The notes beneath the pieces were generated by a model. It was not told the DNA's origin. It searched no databases and saw only the letters and a program-made list of their open reading frames with translations. A program made the translations under genes and the position numbers. Of a stretch of DNA of 7,016 nt, positions 1 through 5,604 are shown piece by piece. This DNA comes from RYN-428 sp035648595 (GTDB lineage Bacteria; Planctomycetota; Phycisphaerae; Tepidisphaerales; Tepidisphaeraceae), in NCBI GenBank assembly GCA_035648595.1, contig DASRLH010000249.1:1-7016 (forward strand). The letters run 5' to 3'. Position 1 is the stretch's first letter. Every line of letters begins with the position of its first letter.

Positions 1-166
1 TCTCGGCGGGCGTGCCGTGCAATTCGACAATCGGCAGCGCAAACTTTTCGGCAGGCACCGGCGCGCGCGCAGAAGCCGGCGGCGCGGATGCCGGTGCGGC
101 AGCCCAGCAAGAGGCGAGCAACCAGAAGCACAATTGAACCCGCGCGAATGTAGTTCGGCGAAGCAT
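1..166 (-). CDS. Secreted protein, N-terminal fragment (possible peptidase C45/acyltransferase family)
   Basis: This gene is cut by the left edge; only 55 codons from an ATG at 166 are visible. The product starts with MLRR, then a hydrophobic stretch (about residues 11-28) ending in APASA, which reads as a Sec signal peptide, then an Ala/Pro-rich linker. From residue 41 comes KFALPIVELHGTPAE. A strand of the type (L)P.VELxGTPxE(M)G near the N-terminus is typical of the C45 acyl-coenzyme A:6-aminopenicillanic acid acyltransferase-like family, which would be secreted or periplasmic here. The catalytic Cys lies beyond the window, so the family is an inference from one short motif. A weak AGGA lies about 11 nt upstream of the ATG. 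The gene is divergent from the ORF6N gene, with 233 bp between them. Confidence 0.55.
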   Translation of the reverse strand, partial: MLRRTTFARVQLCFWLLASCWAAAPASAPPASARAPVPAEKFALPIVELHGTPAE

Positions 167-363
167 AAGGTACTGTTTCCTACAGTGCCCGTTGGTCAGG
201 AGTTCGCAGCTCGCGGGCGAATGCCGGGCTCGTGCGCATTGTGAAAACGCGGGGCGACGGCTACTTTGATCCTCACTCCTACTTCCGTTAACGCGTGCCA
301 ATCAGATCAGCTCGACCGGTAGCGCATTTGTTCATGGGTGGGATGGAAATGGAACTAACTTCC

Positions 364-384
364 AAGGTCACAAATTGTGATCTT
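364..384. promoter_or_regulatory. Palindromic operator-like site upstream of the ORF6N gene
   Basis: The left arm AAGGTCACAA and right arm TTGTGATCTT flank a single central A and are complementary at 9 of 10 positions. The site ends 2 bp before the Shine-Dalgarno-like AGAAAGG (387-393) of the ORF6N gene. The same half-sites, AAGRTCACA and TGTGATCTT with 3 bp between them, recur inside the gene at 621-641. ORF6N proteins are DNA-binding, so autoregulation is a reasonable inference; binding is not shown. Confidence 0.5.
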
Positions 385-399
385 AAAGAAAGGCGGCGC

Positions 400-960
400 A
401 TGGCAATGAAACGACAATTCCCTTCGCTGGCAATCATTCCCCACGAACGGATTGAGCAACGCATCTATCTGTTTCGCGGACAGAAGGTGATGCTAAGCAT
501 TGATTTGGCAGAACTTTACGGCGTCCCGGTCAGGCAACTCAATCAAGCGGTCAAGCGGAACCTCGATCGGTTTCCTGCCGACTTCATGTTCCAACTGACG
601 CGACAGGAAACCAAACTTCTAAGATCACAATCTGTGATCTTAGAATCCCGCCAGCATTTCAAATACCTGCCCTACGCGTTCACCGAGGAGGGCGTGGCGA
701 TGCTCTCGGCGATCCTGCACAGCCCAACCGCGGTGCAGGTGAGCATCCAGATCATGCGGGTTTTCGTGCGCCTTCGCCAACTGCTCGCGTCCAACGACCA
801 GTTGCGAAAGCGACTTGTCGCCCTGGAGCGCACGATGGTCGATCACAATCAAAAGTTCGCGGCGGTTTTCGACGCTATCCGCCAGTTGATGGACGAGCCC
901 AAACAAAAGCGCAAACCGCCTGTCGGATATCACACCGAAGGCCACCGGGCCAAGCGGTAA
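400..960 (+). CDS. ORF6N-domain DNA-binding protein
   Basis: The protein has 186 aa. Residues about 13-105 match the ORF6N domain (KilA-N/BRO-N group), a phage-derived DNA-binding module often found in bacterial chromosomes. It begins IPHERIEQRIYLFRGQKVM, then has the DLAELYGVPVRQLNQAVKRN helical part with RFPADFMFQL, and the hallmark YLPYAFTEEGVAMLSAIL. After it come a helical segment (VQIMRVFVRLRQLL) and a coiled-coil-like tail ending KPPVGYH, like the usual IGFH end of the family, so the C-terminus looks complete. I chose ATG 400 because AGAAAGG lies 6 nt upstream; the frame stays open back to a GTG at 295, but that part would encode the operator palindrome and no family sequence. Target genes are unknown. 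The gene contains a perfect 13-bp inverted repeat (617-645). Confidence 0.88.
   Translation: MAMKRQFPSLAIIPHERIEQRIYLFRGQKVMLSIDLAELYGVPVRQLNQAVKRNLDRFPADFMFQLTRQETKLLRSQSVILESRQHFKYLPYAFTEEGVAMLSAILHSPTAVQVSIQIMRVFVRLRQLLASNDQLRKRLVALERTMVDHNQKFAAVFDAIRQLMDEPKQKRKPPVGYHTEGHRAKR
617..645. repeat. Perfect inverted repeat inside the ORF6N gene
   Basis: The arms TTCTAAGATCACA and TGTGATCTTAGAA are exact reverse complements separated by ATC. The core (AAGATCACA, 3 bp, TGTGATCTT) repeats the organisation of the site at 364-384. It falls in the segment coding for residues around SQSVILES, a variable stretch just before the conserved YLPYAFTE. It may be an intragenic operator or a stable mRNA hairpin. 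Confidence 0.75.
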
Positions 961-1114
961 CGCCAACGGCACAGCCTTCCCAATCCGCCTGCAAGACAAT
1001 TACCCCTGGGGCACTCTCGTGCTGGAGTTCGAGAAATCCGATGCGCTGTTCAGTGGTTGCGGAATGCCCGGCTCGGCGTCCCCGCCATTTTTCCTCCCGT
1101 GCCGGCAACTCGCG

Positions 1115-1216
1115 GCCAAAAGCGACGAGGACGTCGCTTCCACGTAGACGCGGCGTCCTCGCCGCGTGTCCTCTCCACAGGCGCAGCGCCGCCAAAAGCG
1201 ACGAGGACGTCGCTTC
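1115..1216. repeat. Cluster of three REP-like hairpin repeats
   Basis: A 26-bp sequence starting GCCAAAAGCGACGAGG occurs identically at 1115-1140 and 1191-1216. Each copy holds a hairpin, AAGCGACG and CGTCGCTT around the loop AGGA (1120-1139 and 1196-1215). Between them, in opposite orientation, is ACGCGGCG and CGCCGCGT around TCCT (1148-1167). Relative to the outer hairpins, the middle one differs at two base pairs, and both changes are compensated on the other arm. This looks like a dispersed palindromic intergenic repeat. The cluster lies between the 3' ends of two convergent genes. Confidence 0.75.
1190..1215 (-). terminator. Possible terminator of the G8 gene within a hairpin repeat
   Basis: Read on the minus strand, directly after the TAG stop (1218-1216) of the G8 gene, an 8-bp stem with a 4-nt loop (AAGCGACG, TCCT, CGTCGCTT) is followed by TTGG. 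The run of T is only four long, including the end of the stem, so termination would be weak or helped by the further hairpins. Confidence 0.35.
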
Positions 1217-3567
1217 TACATACGGACCGCCCCAATCGCCGGCGTCTTTTCAATATTTCCCGCGGCGTCGGTCGCGCGGGCTTCGACCGAATTCACCCCC
1301 TTGGCGTCGATGGTGATCTCCCAATCCGCCACGCCATTTTGCGATGAAATGATTTTGGCGGGCTTGCCGTTCACTAAAACCGCAGTGACTTCGCCGTTGT
1401 CCTCACTCACGCCCTGGACGCGGATTTTTCCCGCGCTACTTTGCACGGACGTAATGAGCGTGGCCGGCGGCAGATCATCAATGGGGTCGAGCAATCTGGG
1501 GAAGAGTGGGTCCGGCACTTCCGCGGCACGCACGTCCGGGCCGGTGAAGCCCGGGATTGACTTATAGTCGCCATCGTTCATCAGTTGCGGAAAGTGAACG
1601 CTCACCACCTTGATCGCCCGTCCCGGCGCCGGCATGTCGTGGAAATAGTAGACGACGCCATTCTCCAGTTTGTCATTGCGCGGCCCGCCGCCCAGGTCCA
1701 CGATATTCGAATCATGCGAAGTGCTGTTCTTGATCGTCACGTTGCGGAAGTCGCCCTGCTGGCCGGGCCTGGGCGAGGTGCAGGTCAGTTGAATCAGCGG
1801 GTCGCGGCCGATGCGGCAATTCTCAAGCGTGAGGTTTTCATACGTGAATGAGCCGTTCTGAATGCTCTCGTCATCGTGCCCGCGGTTGATCGGCTCGGAG
1901 ATCACCGTATTCAAATAAATATTCCGGTAAACGTGGTCGGCGTAATCGGGGTGGTAGACCCCGTAGACGGCGTGATTGATCGTCAGCCCGTCCATCAGAA
2001 ACTGCCAGGTGTTGGAACGCAGCGCGTAATGCGATTGCCAGGCGCGCAGGCTTTTGGCGATGAAGGGATGGCGGCTATCGGAATGAACCGAGCCTGCCGG
2101 ATCATCGCCGAACGCAAAAGCGTAAAGCCCATCCCCATGCGACTCGTTATCCTCAAGGCGAAAAAACGGCACGGTGCGGATGTCCGTCTTGGTTATATTG
2201 CCGTCGGGTTGGCGAAGCGGAAGCATCGGCGGAAGGTCGTGTATCTTCTCGATCTGGAATTTGTACCCATAAGTTCCATTTTCGCATGCCACGTTGCGCG
2301 TGAAGGTGTTGCGCCCATTGGCCCACCAGAAGCCCGATCCTTCGTTGTCATCGAAACCAAGAACCTGATGCGGCAATGCCTTTCCTCGCCTTGCGCCCAC
2401 GGCCAAGTTGCGATCGAGGATGTTGTATTGCTCGGTGGCGTCTTCCAGGAAGAAGCCGTGGCCAACGCAGCCGTAACCCACGCAATCGCGCACCAGCAGG
2501 TAATCGGTGCCGTGGATGGCGATAAACCGGTTCTGCGAATCCCAGATGCTCGCGCCCACCACCGCGCTGCCGCGCATGGAATCGCGGACGTGATGAAAGT
2601 GGATCGGGTATTTGCCCAGGACGTTTTTCTTGCCCAGGTGCCGGAACTCGGCGTAGGAGATGCCGCCGGTCGAACCGTGATGGTACATGGTGTGCCCGCG
2701 CACGGCTTTGGGCCCGAAATCCGCGGATTCAATCACCACGTTGCGCGAAAGGTCGGCCGCCTCGGTTACTTCCGCGCCGGCGGCGACATGATCGCCCGCC
2801 AGCGGCTGATCGAGTTTCAATTTGTTGCCCGCGATCGAAACGATCCGGCGCGTTTCGCTTTGGACTTTCGGGCGTTGGCGCGGGCGAAACTCGTCGAGAT
2901 AAGAGCCGGTGAGAAGCACCTGATCACCGGCTTTCCAGCCGCCCGGATCGCCGGCAAGCGTTACCCTATCCGCGCCCGCCATCGCCGGCGCGCCCAGTTT
3001 TAGCCAGGTGCGCGTCATGGGCGCGCCGTGGACATCCCATCGCCCGCCGCAGTCGATAATGGCGGGCAGCGTTTCCTTGTCGGCGCCGGGGAAATAGACC
3101 AGGCGGACGGTTGCCGTCACGTTCGCCGGGATCGGCTGCGCGAGGGTTCCAATCTCCAGGGCCGGCGTGTTCGCGGGCGCGGCAGCATCGCCCGCATCCG
3201 GCGTATCCATTTGTGAATGGGCGTCGCAGTCAAACCCCTCCTCGCTGGCGGTTGTGCCGGGTTGAATCTTGATCAATCCCACGCACAGCCGGGTGGATTT
3301 CTCGTGCGAAAAGGTAAGCGTGCCGGCGACGTGGATCATTCGGATCGGCGCATCGGAAGCGACATCATAGACCACCGTATCCCCCGCCCGCACCTGCACA
3401 GTGTCCCCGGCTCCCGGCACACGGCTTGGCTGCCAGGTCATCCGATCCGACCAGTTGCCGCCGCGGGCCGAGCGGATTGAGAATGCGACGTTGCCGGCCC
3501 TCGCTTGCCCGGCGACCGTCATCAATGCGAGCAGGCCAAGAAAGATCCAACCCGCGGTCCGCTTCAT
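1216..3567 (-). CDS. Secreted G8-domain, right-handed beta-helix protein (CEMIP/KIAA1199-like)
   Basis: The protein has 783 aa. Residues 1-24 (MKRTAGWIFLGL to ARA) form a Sec signal peptide. A G8 domain starts at W39 (NWSDRMTW, then VPGAGDTVQVRAGDTV) and runs to about 103. From about 275 to 690 there is a long repetitive beta-helix, with HTMYHHG at 292-298 and the signature YPIHFHHV at 320-327, as in the CEMIP/TMEM2 group of animal hyaluronan-binding proteins and their bacterial relatives. Residues about 700-783 look like an Ig-like/cadherin-like module (VLVNGKPAKI, ATDAAGN). The likely role is binding or cleaving an extracellular polysaccharide; the substrate cannot be read from sequence. 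I chose ATG 3567 because GGAGG precedes it by 6 nt and the signal peptide follows; the frame continues upstream but without protein-like sequence. A possible -10 TATAGA lies near 3628-3633. The stop codon abuts a hairpin repeat. Confidence 0.9.
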   Translation of the reverse strand: MKRTAGWIFLGLLALMTVAGQARAGNVAFSIRSARGGNWSDRMTWQPSRVPGAGDTVQVRAGDTVVYDVASDAPIRMIHVAGTLTFSHEKSTRLCVGLIKIQPGTTASEEGFDCDAHSQMDTPDAGDAAAPANTPALEIGTLAQPIPANVTATVRLVYFPGADKETLPAIIDCGGRWDVHGAPMTRTWLKLGAPAMAGADRVTLAGDPGGWKAGDQVLLTGSYLDEFRPRQRPKVQSETRRIVSIAGNKLKLDQPLAGDHVAAGAEVTEAADLSRNVVIESADFGPKAVRGHTMYHHGSTGGISYAEFRHLGKKNVLGKYPIHFHHVRDSMRGSAVVGASIWDSQNRFIAIHGTDYLLVRDCVGYGCVGHGFFLEDATEQYNILDRNLAVGARRGKALPHQVLGFDDNEGSGFWWANGRNTFTRNVACENGTYGYKFQIEKIHDLPPMLPLRQPDGNITKTDIRTVPFFRLEDNESHGDGLYAFAFGDDPAGSVHSDSRHPFIAKSLRAWQSHYALRSNTWQFLMDGLTINHAVYGVYHPDYADHVYRNIYLNTVISEPINRGHDDESIQNGSFTYENLTLENCRIGRDPLIQLTCTSPRPGQQGDFRNVTIKNSTSHDSNIVDLGGGPRNDKLENGVVYYFHDMPAPGRAIKVVSVHFPQLMNDGDYKSIPGFTGPDVRAAEVPDPLFPRLLDPIDDLPPATLITSVQSSAGKIRVQGVSEDNGEVTAVLVNGKPAKIISSQNGVADWEITIDAKGVNSVEARATDAAGNIEKTPAIGAVRM

Positions 3568-3714
3568 GCCAACCTCCATGAAATGAGATGCCCCAGCGTT
3601 TCGCCCGCTGCACCGTCGCCCCGACAATCTATACGCAGGCGTCGCCAGGCCGTTTACAGTAGGAAGCTGGAACAGGCGATGCGTTGGCCGGCGGTTCGTG
3701 GTAAATATGGATTC

Positions 3715-4161
3715 ATGCGAACCCAATCCCTCGCGGTGCTCGATGCGCTCAAAAGTCTTTACGAGGCCGAGGCCAACAGCCTGTTGCAATTCGTCGGCGT
3801 CGATTCCCCTTATCTGGACGGCGCATCCGAGGACATGCGGGCAACATTCCGGCAGATGGTCGCCCATCTGGCCAGCGACCAACAGGAGGTGGCGCGAATG
3901 ATCGGGCAACTGGGCGACACCCCCGCCATCCCTCCGCCCCTCGGCGCCGAGGAGCGCTACATCCCATATCTATCGCTCAAATTCCTGCTCCCCAAGCTCC
4001 GCGAGGCCAAGGAGATGATGGTCCGCCGGTACGAAAACGCCCTGCGCTTCGTCGATGGCGAGCCCGAAGTCATCGAAATGCTCGAACGTCATTTGGCCCA
4101 GATGCGAGTGGACCTGGTGGTGTTGAAGCGAATCGTGCCGGAAGGCGGAATACGGAAATGA
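3715..4161 (+). CDS. Small all-helical protein, ferritin-like (function unknown)
   Basis: The protein has 148 aa, no signal peptide and no membrane segment, so it should be cytoplasmic. It is almost entirely amphipathic helices: ALKSLYEAEANSLLQFV (11-27), DMRATFRQMVAHLASDQQEVARMIGQLG (40-67), LSLKFLLPKLREAKEMMVRRYENAL (86-110) and EVIEMLERHLAQMRVDLVVLKRI (118-140). The pattern and spacing of E18, H51, E97/E100/E107 and E124 with H126 resemble a ferritin/rubrerythrin-type four-helix bundle, but a complete diiron set of ExxH motifs is not visible, so metal binding is uncertain. ATG 3715 is preferred because the protein-like sequence starts there; it lacks a clear Shine-Dalgarno, and an in-frame ATG at 3679 is an alternative. 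It is divergent from the G8 gene (147 bp between starts). A short GC hairpin follows (4184-4196, CCGGC-AGC-GCCGG) without a T-run. Confidence 0.75.
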   Translation: MRTQSLAVLDALKSLYEAEANSLLQFVGVDSPYLDGASEDMRATFRQMVAHLASDQQEVARMIGQLGDTPAIPPPLGAEERYIPYLSLKFLLPKLREAKEMMVRRYENALRFVDGEPEVIEMLERHLAQMRVDLVVLKRIVPEGGIRK

Positions 4162-4186
4162 GCGTCGGTTGAAAAGCTGCGAACCG

Positions 4187-4343
4187 GCAGCGCCGGCGAT
4201 TGGCGGTTGGATTTTCGGAGGCGCATGCGTGAAGAGGCTGGTTCAGTTGGCCATCTCGGTATTCAACACTCGTCGCGCCGCGCGACAGGGCGATGAACAT
4301 CATCACAAATAACGACATACGAAATCACGGCTTGTCAACGCCG
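4187..4343 (+). pseudogene. Deletion remnant of the leader plus LuxR-type HTH unit
   Basis: This stretch aligns in order with parts of the intact unit at 5081-5635. Positions 4221-4246 match 5120-5145 at 23 of 26 bases (leader RNA). Positions 4247-4342 match 5539-5634 at 88 of 96 bases, which covers the last HTH helix, the stop codon and 30 bp beyond. The 393 nt in between (5146-5538) are absent. Homology further upstream (about 4187-4205) is weaker. The frame of the old gene end is still open from a GTG at 4229, with GGAGG 7 nt before it, to TAA at 4310-4312. It would give a 27-residue peptide ending AARQGDEHHHK, compared with AARQGDERHHK in the intact protein. A translated micropeptide is possible, but a relic is more likely. 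Confidence 0.7.
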
Positions 4344-4360
4344 TCGGAGGTCAGCGCCGA

Positions 4361-4539
4361 CACTAAAGAAACTCGATTCGGTTTCGCATCTCATCGGCCG
4401 TCACGCGTGTTCCAAGCGCGAGAAGTCTTAGAACCATTTTCCCGACTTTATATTTTTGACTGTGACAATATGCAATTCCCGCATGCGATGTCGCAATCGC
4501 GTGCAGGCGGAGCATGTCCGGATCATGGCTTACCATCAC
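4361..4539. repeat. Direct repeat, left copy (3' part of the DUF5615 gene)
   Basis: This matches 6838-7016 at 165 of 179 positions without gaps, in the same orientation and 2,477 bp apart. The similarity starts abruptly 2 bp beyond the stop codon of the DUF5615 gene, and the right copy is cut by the window edge. Recombination between the copies would remove the DUF433 gene, the HTH unit and the PEP-CTERM gene. Confidence 0.9.
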
Positions 4540-4686
4540 TCGAGAAGTCATCGTCGAATACGCCAGTTGTCGCTCATCGCTTGCGCCCAGCAGTCCCGCC
4601 TCGTAAGTCGTGGTGACGTCAAAGCCTCTGCGGCGAATACCCAATGCGACAGCGTCGGCAACATGCTCGTCGGTATGGAATTTCAT
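4363..4686 (-). CDS. DUF5615 PIN-like protein, predicted toxin nuclease
   Basis: The protein has 107 aa, full length for the DUF5615 (COG4634, Mut7-C-like PIN) family. The N-terminal MKFHTDEHV carries the first acidic residues (D6, E7). It continues with GLLGASDERQLAYS (D37, E38), VMVSHDPDMLRLHA (D55, D57) and HAGIAYC, and ends with the family-typical EMRNRIEFL. The acidic residues fit a PIN-type metal-dependent RNase site. Its start overlaps the end of the upstream DUF433 gene by 4 bp (ATGA), so translation is probably coupled; this toxin-antitoxin-like pairing is well known for COG2442/COG4634. Toxicity is inferred from the family only. A second, nearly identical copy begins beyond the right edge and ends at 6840. 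Confidence 0.9.
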   Translation of the reverse strand: MKFHTDEHVADAVALGIRRRGFDVTTTYEAGLLGASDERQLAYSTMTSRVMVSHDPDMLRLHAIATSHAGIAYCHSQKYKVGKMVLRLLALGTRVTADEMRNRIEFL

Positions 4687-5030
4687 CGGTGGCCATCGCG
4701 GCCTGCTTCTTTGGCGGCGTCGCCGATTTTTTGTTCCAACGGGCCGGGCCCGAACTTGGCATGGAGGGTTTTCGCCAGTTCATCATCCGCCGCCGCCTGT
4801 TCATCGATGGATTCACGATTGTCGTAGTAGTAGGAAAGGGCCGCATAAACATCGGAGAGGCCCAGGTGCGGGAACTGCTCGATCACTTCGTCGGGCGAAT
4901 ATCCGGCCTGCGCAAGAACGGCAACATCCCAAACCCGGATGCGCGTGCCGGCGATGCACGGCTTTCCGCCACACACGCCCGGCGTGCTCGTAATGTGTTG
5001 CCGCGGTGGGGCAATGGGTGTGGCGCTCAT
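4683..5030 (-). CDS. DUF433 protein, predicted antitoxin
   Basis: The protein has 115 aa from ATG 5030. Residues about 12-72 are the DUF433 domain (COG2442): ITSTPGVCGGKPCIAGTRI, then VWDVAVLAQAGYSPDEVIEQFPHLGLSDVYAALSYYYDN, a winged-helix-like fold. The C-terminal tail (about 75-115) is charged and could wrap the toxin. It is the first gene of a two-gene operon with the DUF5615 gene, which it overlaps by 4 bp. An in-frame ATG at 5051 would add seven residues, but a -10-like TATACT lies between the two starts, so I prefer 5030. The transcript would then begin at or next to the ATG (leaderless). As usual for such pairs, the antitoxin probably also represses its own promoter; that is an inference. 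Confidence 0.88.
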   Translation of the reverse strand: MSATPIAPPRQHITSTPGVCGGKPCIAGTRIRVWDVAVLAQAGYSPDEVIEQFPHLGLSDVYAALSYYYDNRESIDEQAAADDELAKTLHAKFGPGPLEQKIGDAAKEAGRDGHR

Positions 5031-5036
5031 GCTTGA

Positions 5037-5065
5037 AGTATATCGTGTCATTACCCGGATGTCGT
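5037..5065 (-). promoter_or_regulatory. Candidate promoter of the DUF433/DUF5615 operon
   Basis: On the minus strand, ACGACA (5065-5060) and TATACT (5042-5037) are 17 bp apart; they match the sigma70 consensus at 4 and 5 of 6 positions. The start codon A at 5030 lies 7 nt after the -10 element, where transcription would be expected to start. Confidence 0.4.
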
Positions 5066-5073
5066 GTTATGAT
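5045..5073 (+). promoter_or_regulatory. Candidate promoter of the structured leader and HTH gene
   Basis: GTGTCA (5045-5050) and TATGAT (5068-5073) are 17 bp apart, matching consensus at 4 and 5 of 6 positions. It overlaps the opposing DUF433 promoter, so the two may compete or be controlled by one protein. A transcript starting near 5080 would begin with the first hairpin of the leader. Confidence 0.35.
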
Positions 5074-5078
5074 CCGCC

Positions 5079-5278
5079 CGCCAACGCCGGTCATCGGCGC
5101 TGGCGACAATTGAATTGACGCGCGTGCGTCAAGACGCTGGTTCAGCGAAAACCGCCAAGTTTGAATACAGGACCAGTGCCTTGTGCCCGCGCCCCGAAAG
5201 GGGCGTCGGCCGGGGCACGTTCTGTATGCCCCTTGGCGGGGGTTCGCTGAGCGTCCTTGGTTCGACGCTCTCTTTTTT
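5079..5278 (+). ncRNA. Candidate structured leader RNA (attenuator or riboswitch-like), class unknown
   Basis: Hairpin 1: CGCCA/TGGCG plus CGCCG/CGGCG (5079-5105, one mismatch, 5-nt loop). Hairpin 2: TTGACGC/GCGTCAA (5115-5132, 4-nt loop). Hairpin 3 is long and nested: GACGC 5133-5137 with GCGTC 5251-5255; TCAGCGAA 5142-5149 with TTCGCTGA 5243-5250; CCGCCAAG 5152-5159 with CTTGGCGG 5232-5239; ATACAGGAC 5165-5173 with GTTCTGTAT 5219-5227 (one G-U pair); GTGCC 5176-5180 or GTGCCC 5183-5188 with GGCAC at 5214-5218; and CGCCCC/GGGGCG (5190-5205) closed by a GAAA tetraloop. The 3' arm of its base overlaps the 5' arm of an intrinsic terminator (5249-5278), so the base of hairpin 3 and the terminator exclude each other. 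The HTH gene starts 12 nt after the T-run. I see none of the conserved cores of T-box, TPP, SAM, cobalamin, glycine or fluoride RNAs. A stand-alone small RNA is an alternative. Confidence 0.6.
5249..5278 (+). terminator. Intrinsic terminator upstream of the HTH gene
   Basis: A perfect 7-bp stem, GAGCGTC (5249-5255) and GACGCTC (5264-5270), with an 8-nt loop is followed directly by TCTTTTTT (5271-5278). It sits 12 nt before the HTH start codon, which places it as a conditional (attenuating) terminator or as the end of a separate small RNA. Confidence 0.8.
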
Positions 5279-5289
5279 GGGGCCAATTC

Positions 5290-5604
5290 ATGGGCCGCCA
5301 GCGAACTCCCGCCAAGGAAACTTCCGCTCCAATCGAAAACGCCGCCCCTGGCGCATCTGAATGGGAAGCGGCCATCCGCTCGCTGAACCTTGCCCCCCAG
5401 GAGGCGAGGGTCGTGGAAATGGTCCTTCTTGGGAAGAAGGACAAGGAGATCGCTGCCGCCCTGGGGTTGCATAAATCCACCGTTCGCACCTACCTGGGCC
5501 GCGTTTTCATTCGACTGGGCGTGTCGGATCGGATGGGCTTGGCCGTCTCGATCTTCAACAGTTGTCTCGCCGCGCGACAGGGCGATGAACGTCATCACAA
5601 ATAA
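5290..5604 (+). CDS. Stand-alone LuxR/GerE-type helix-turn-helix regulator
   Basis: The protein has 104 aa. Residues about 34-92 are a LuxR C-terminal HTH: LAPQEARVVEMVLLGKKDKE, IAAALGLHKSTVRTYLGRV and FIRLGVSDRMGLAVSIF follow the family pattern LTxxExxVLxLlaxGxxxKEIAxxLxISxxTVxxHxxxIxxKLxVxxR. The first 33 residues are a flexible linker, so there is no receiver or ligand-binding domain; it may dimerise through the last helix or be driven by its own expression level. ATG 5290 follows GGGG (5279-5282), a modest ribosome binding site next to the terminator T-run, so expression probably depends on read-through. The gene is divergent from DUF433 and co-oriented with the PEP-CTERM gene 96 bp downstream. 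A truncated paralogue end lies at 4247-4312. Confidence 0.87.
   Translation: MGRQRTPAKETSAPIENAAPGASEWEAAIRSLNLAPQEARVVEMVLLGKKDKEIAAALGLHKSTVRTYLGRVFIRLGVSDRMGLAVSIFNSCLAARQGDERHHK

Noticed and set aside
295..399. N-terminal extension of the ORF6N protein from GTG 295
   Set aside because: It lacks family similarity, has no good ribosome binding site and would translate the operator palindrome; ATG 400 has AGAAAGG at the right distance.
962..1080. Protein-like sequence in another frame after ORF6N (NGTAFPIRLQDNYPWGTLVLE)
   Set aside because: It reads plausibly but has no start, no known family and runs into the hairpin repeats; it may be a gene relic or chance.
1876..3003. Long open frame (375 codons) on the plus strand
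   Set aside because: It lies antisense within the G8 gene, whose product has a signal peptide and recognisable domains; the plus-strand translation resembles no protein and arises from GC-rich codons.
3568..3909. Upstream extension of the G8 reading frame
   Set aside because: The added 114 codons overlap the ferritin-like gene antisense and would bury the signal peptide; GGAGG points to ATG 3567.
5249..5275. tRNA T-arm-like GGTTCGA
   Set aside because: The flanking bases form a terminator stem with a T-run, and no acceptor, D or anticodon arm fits around it.
5079..5278. 6S RNA or SRP (4.5S) RNA
   Set aside because: There is no large central bubble as in 6S RNA, and the conserved SRP core (GGAAG type internal loops with AGCAG) is missing.
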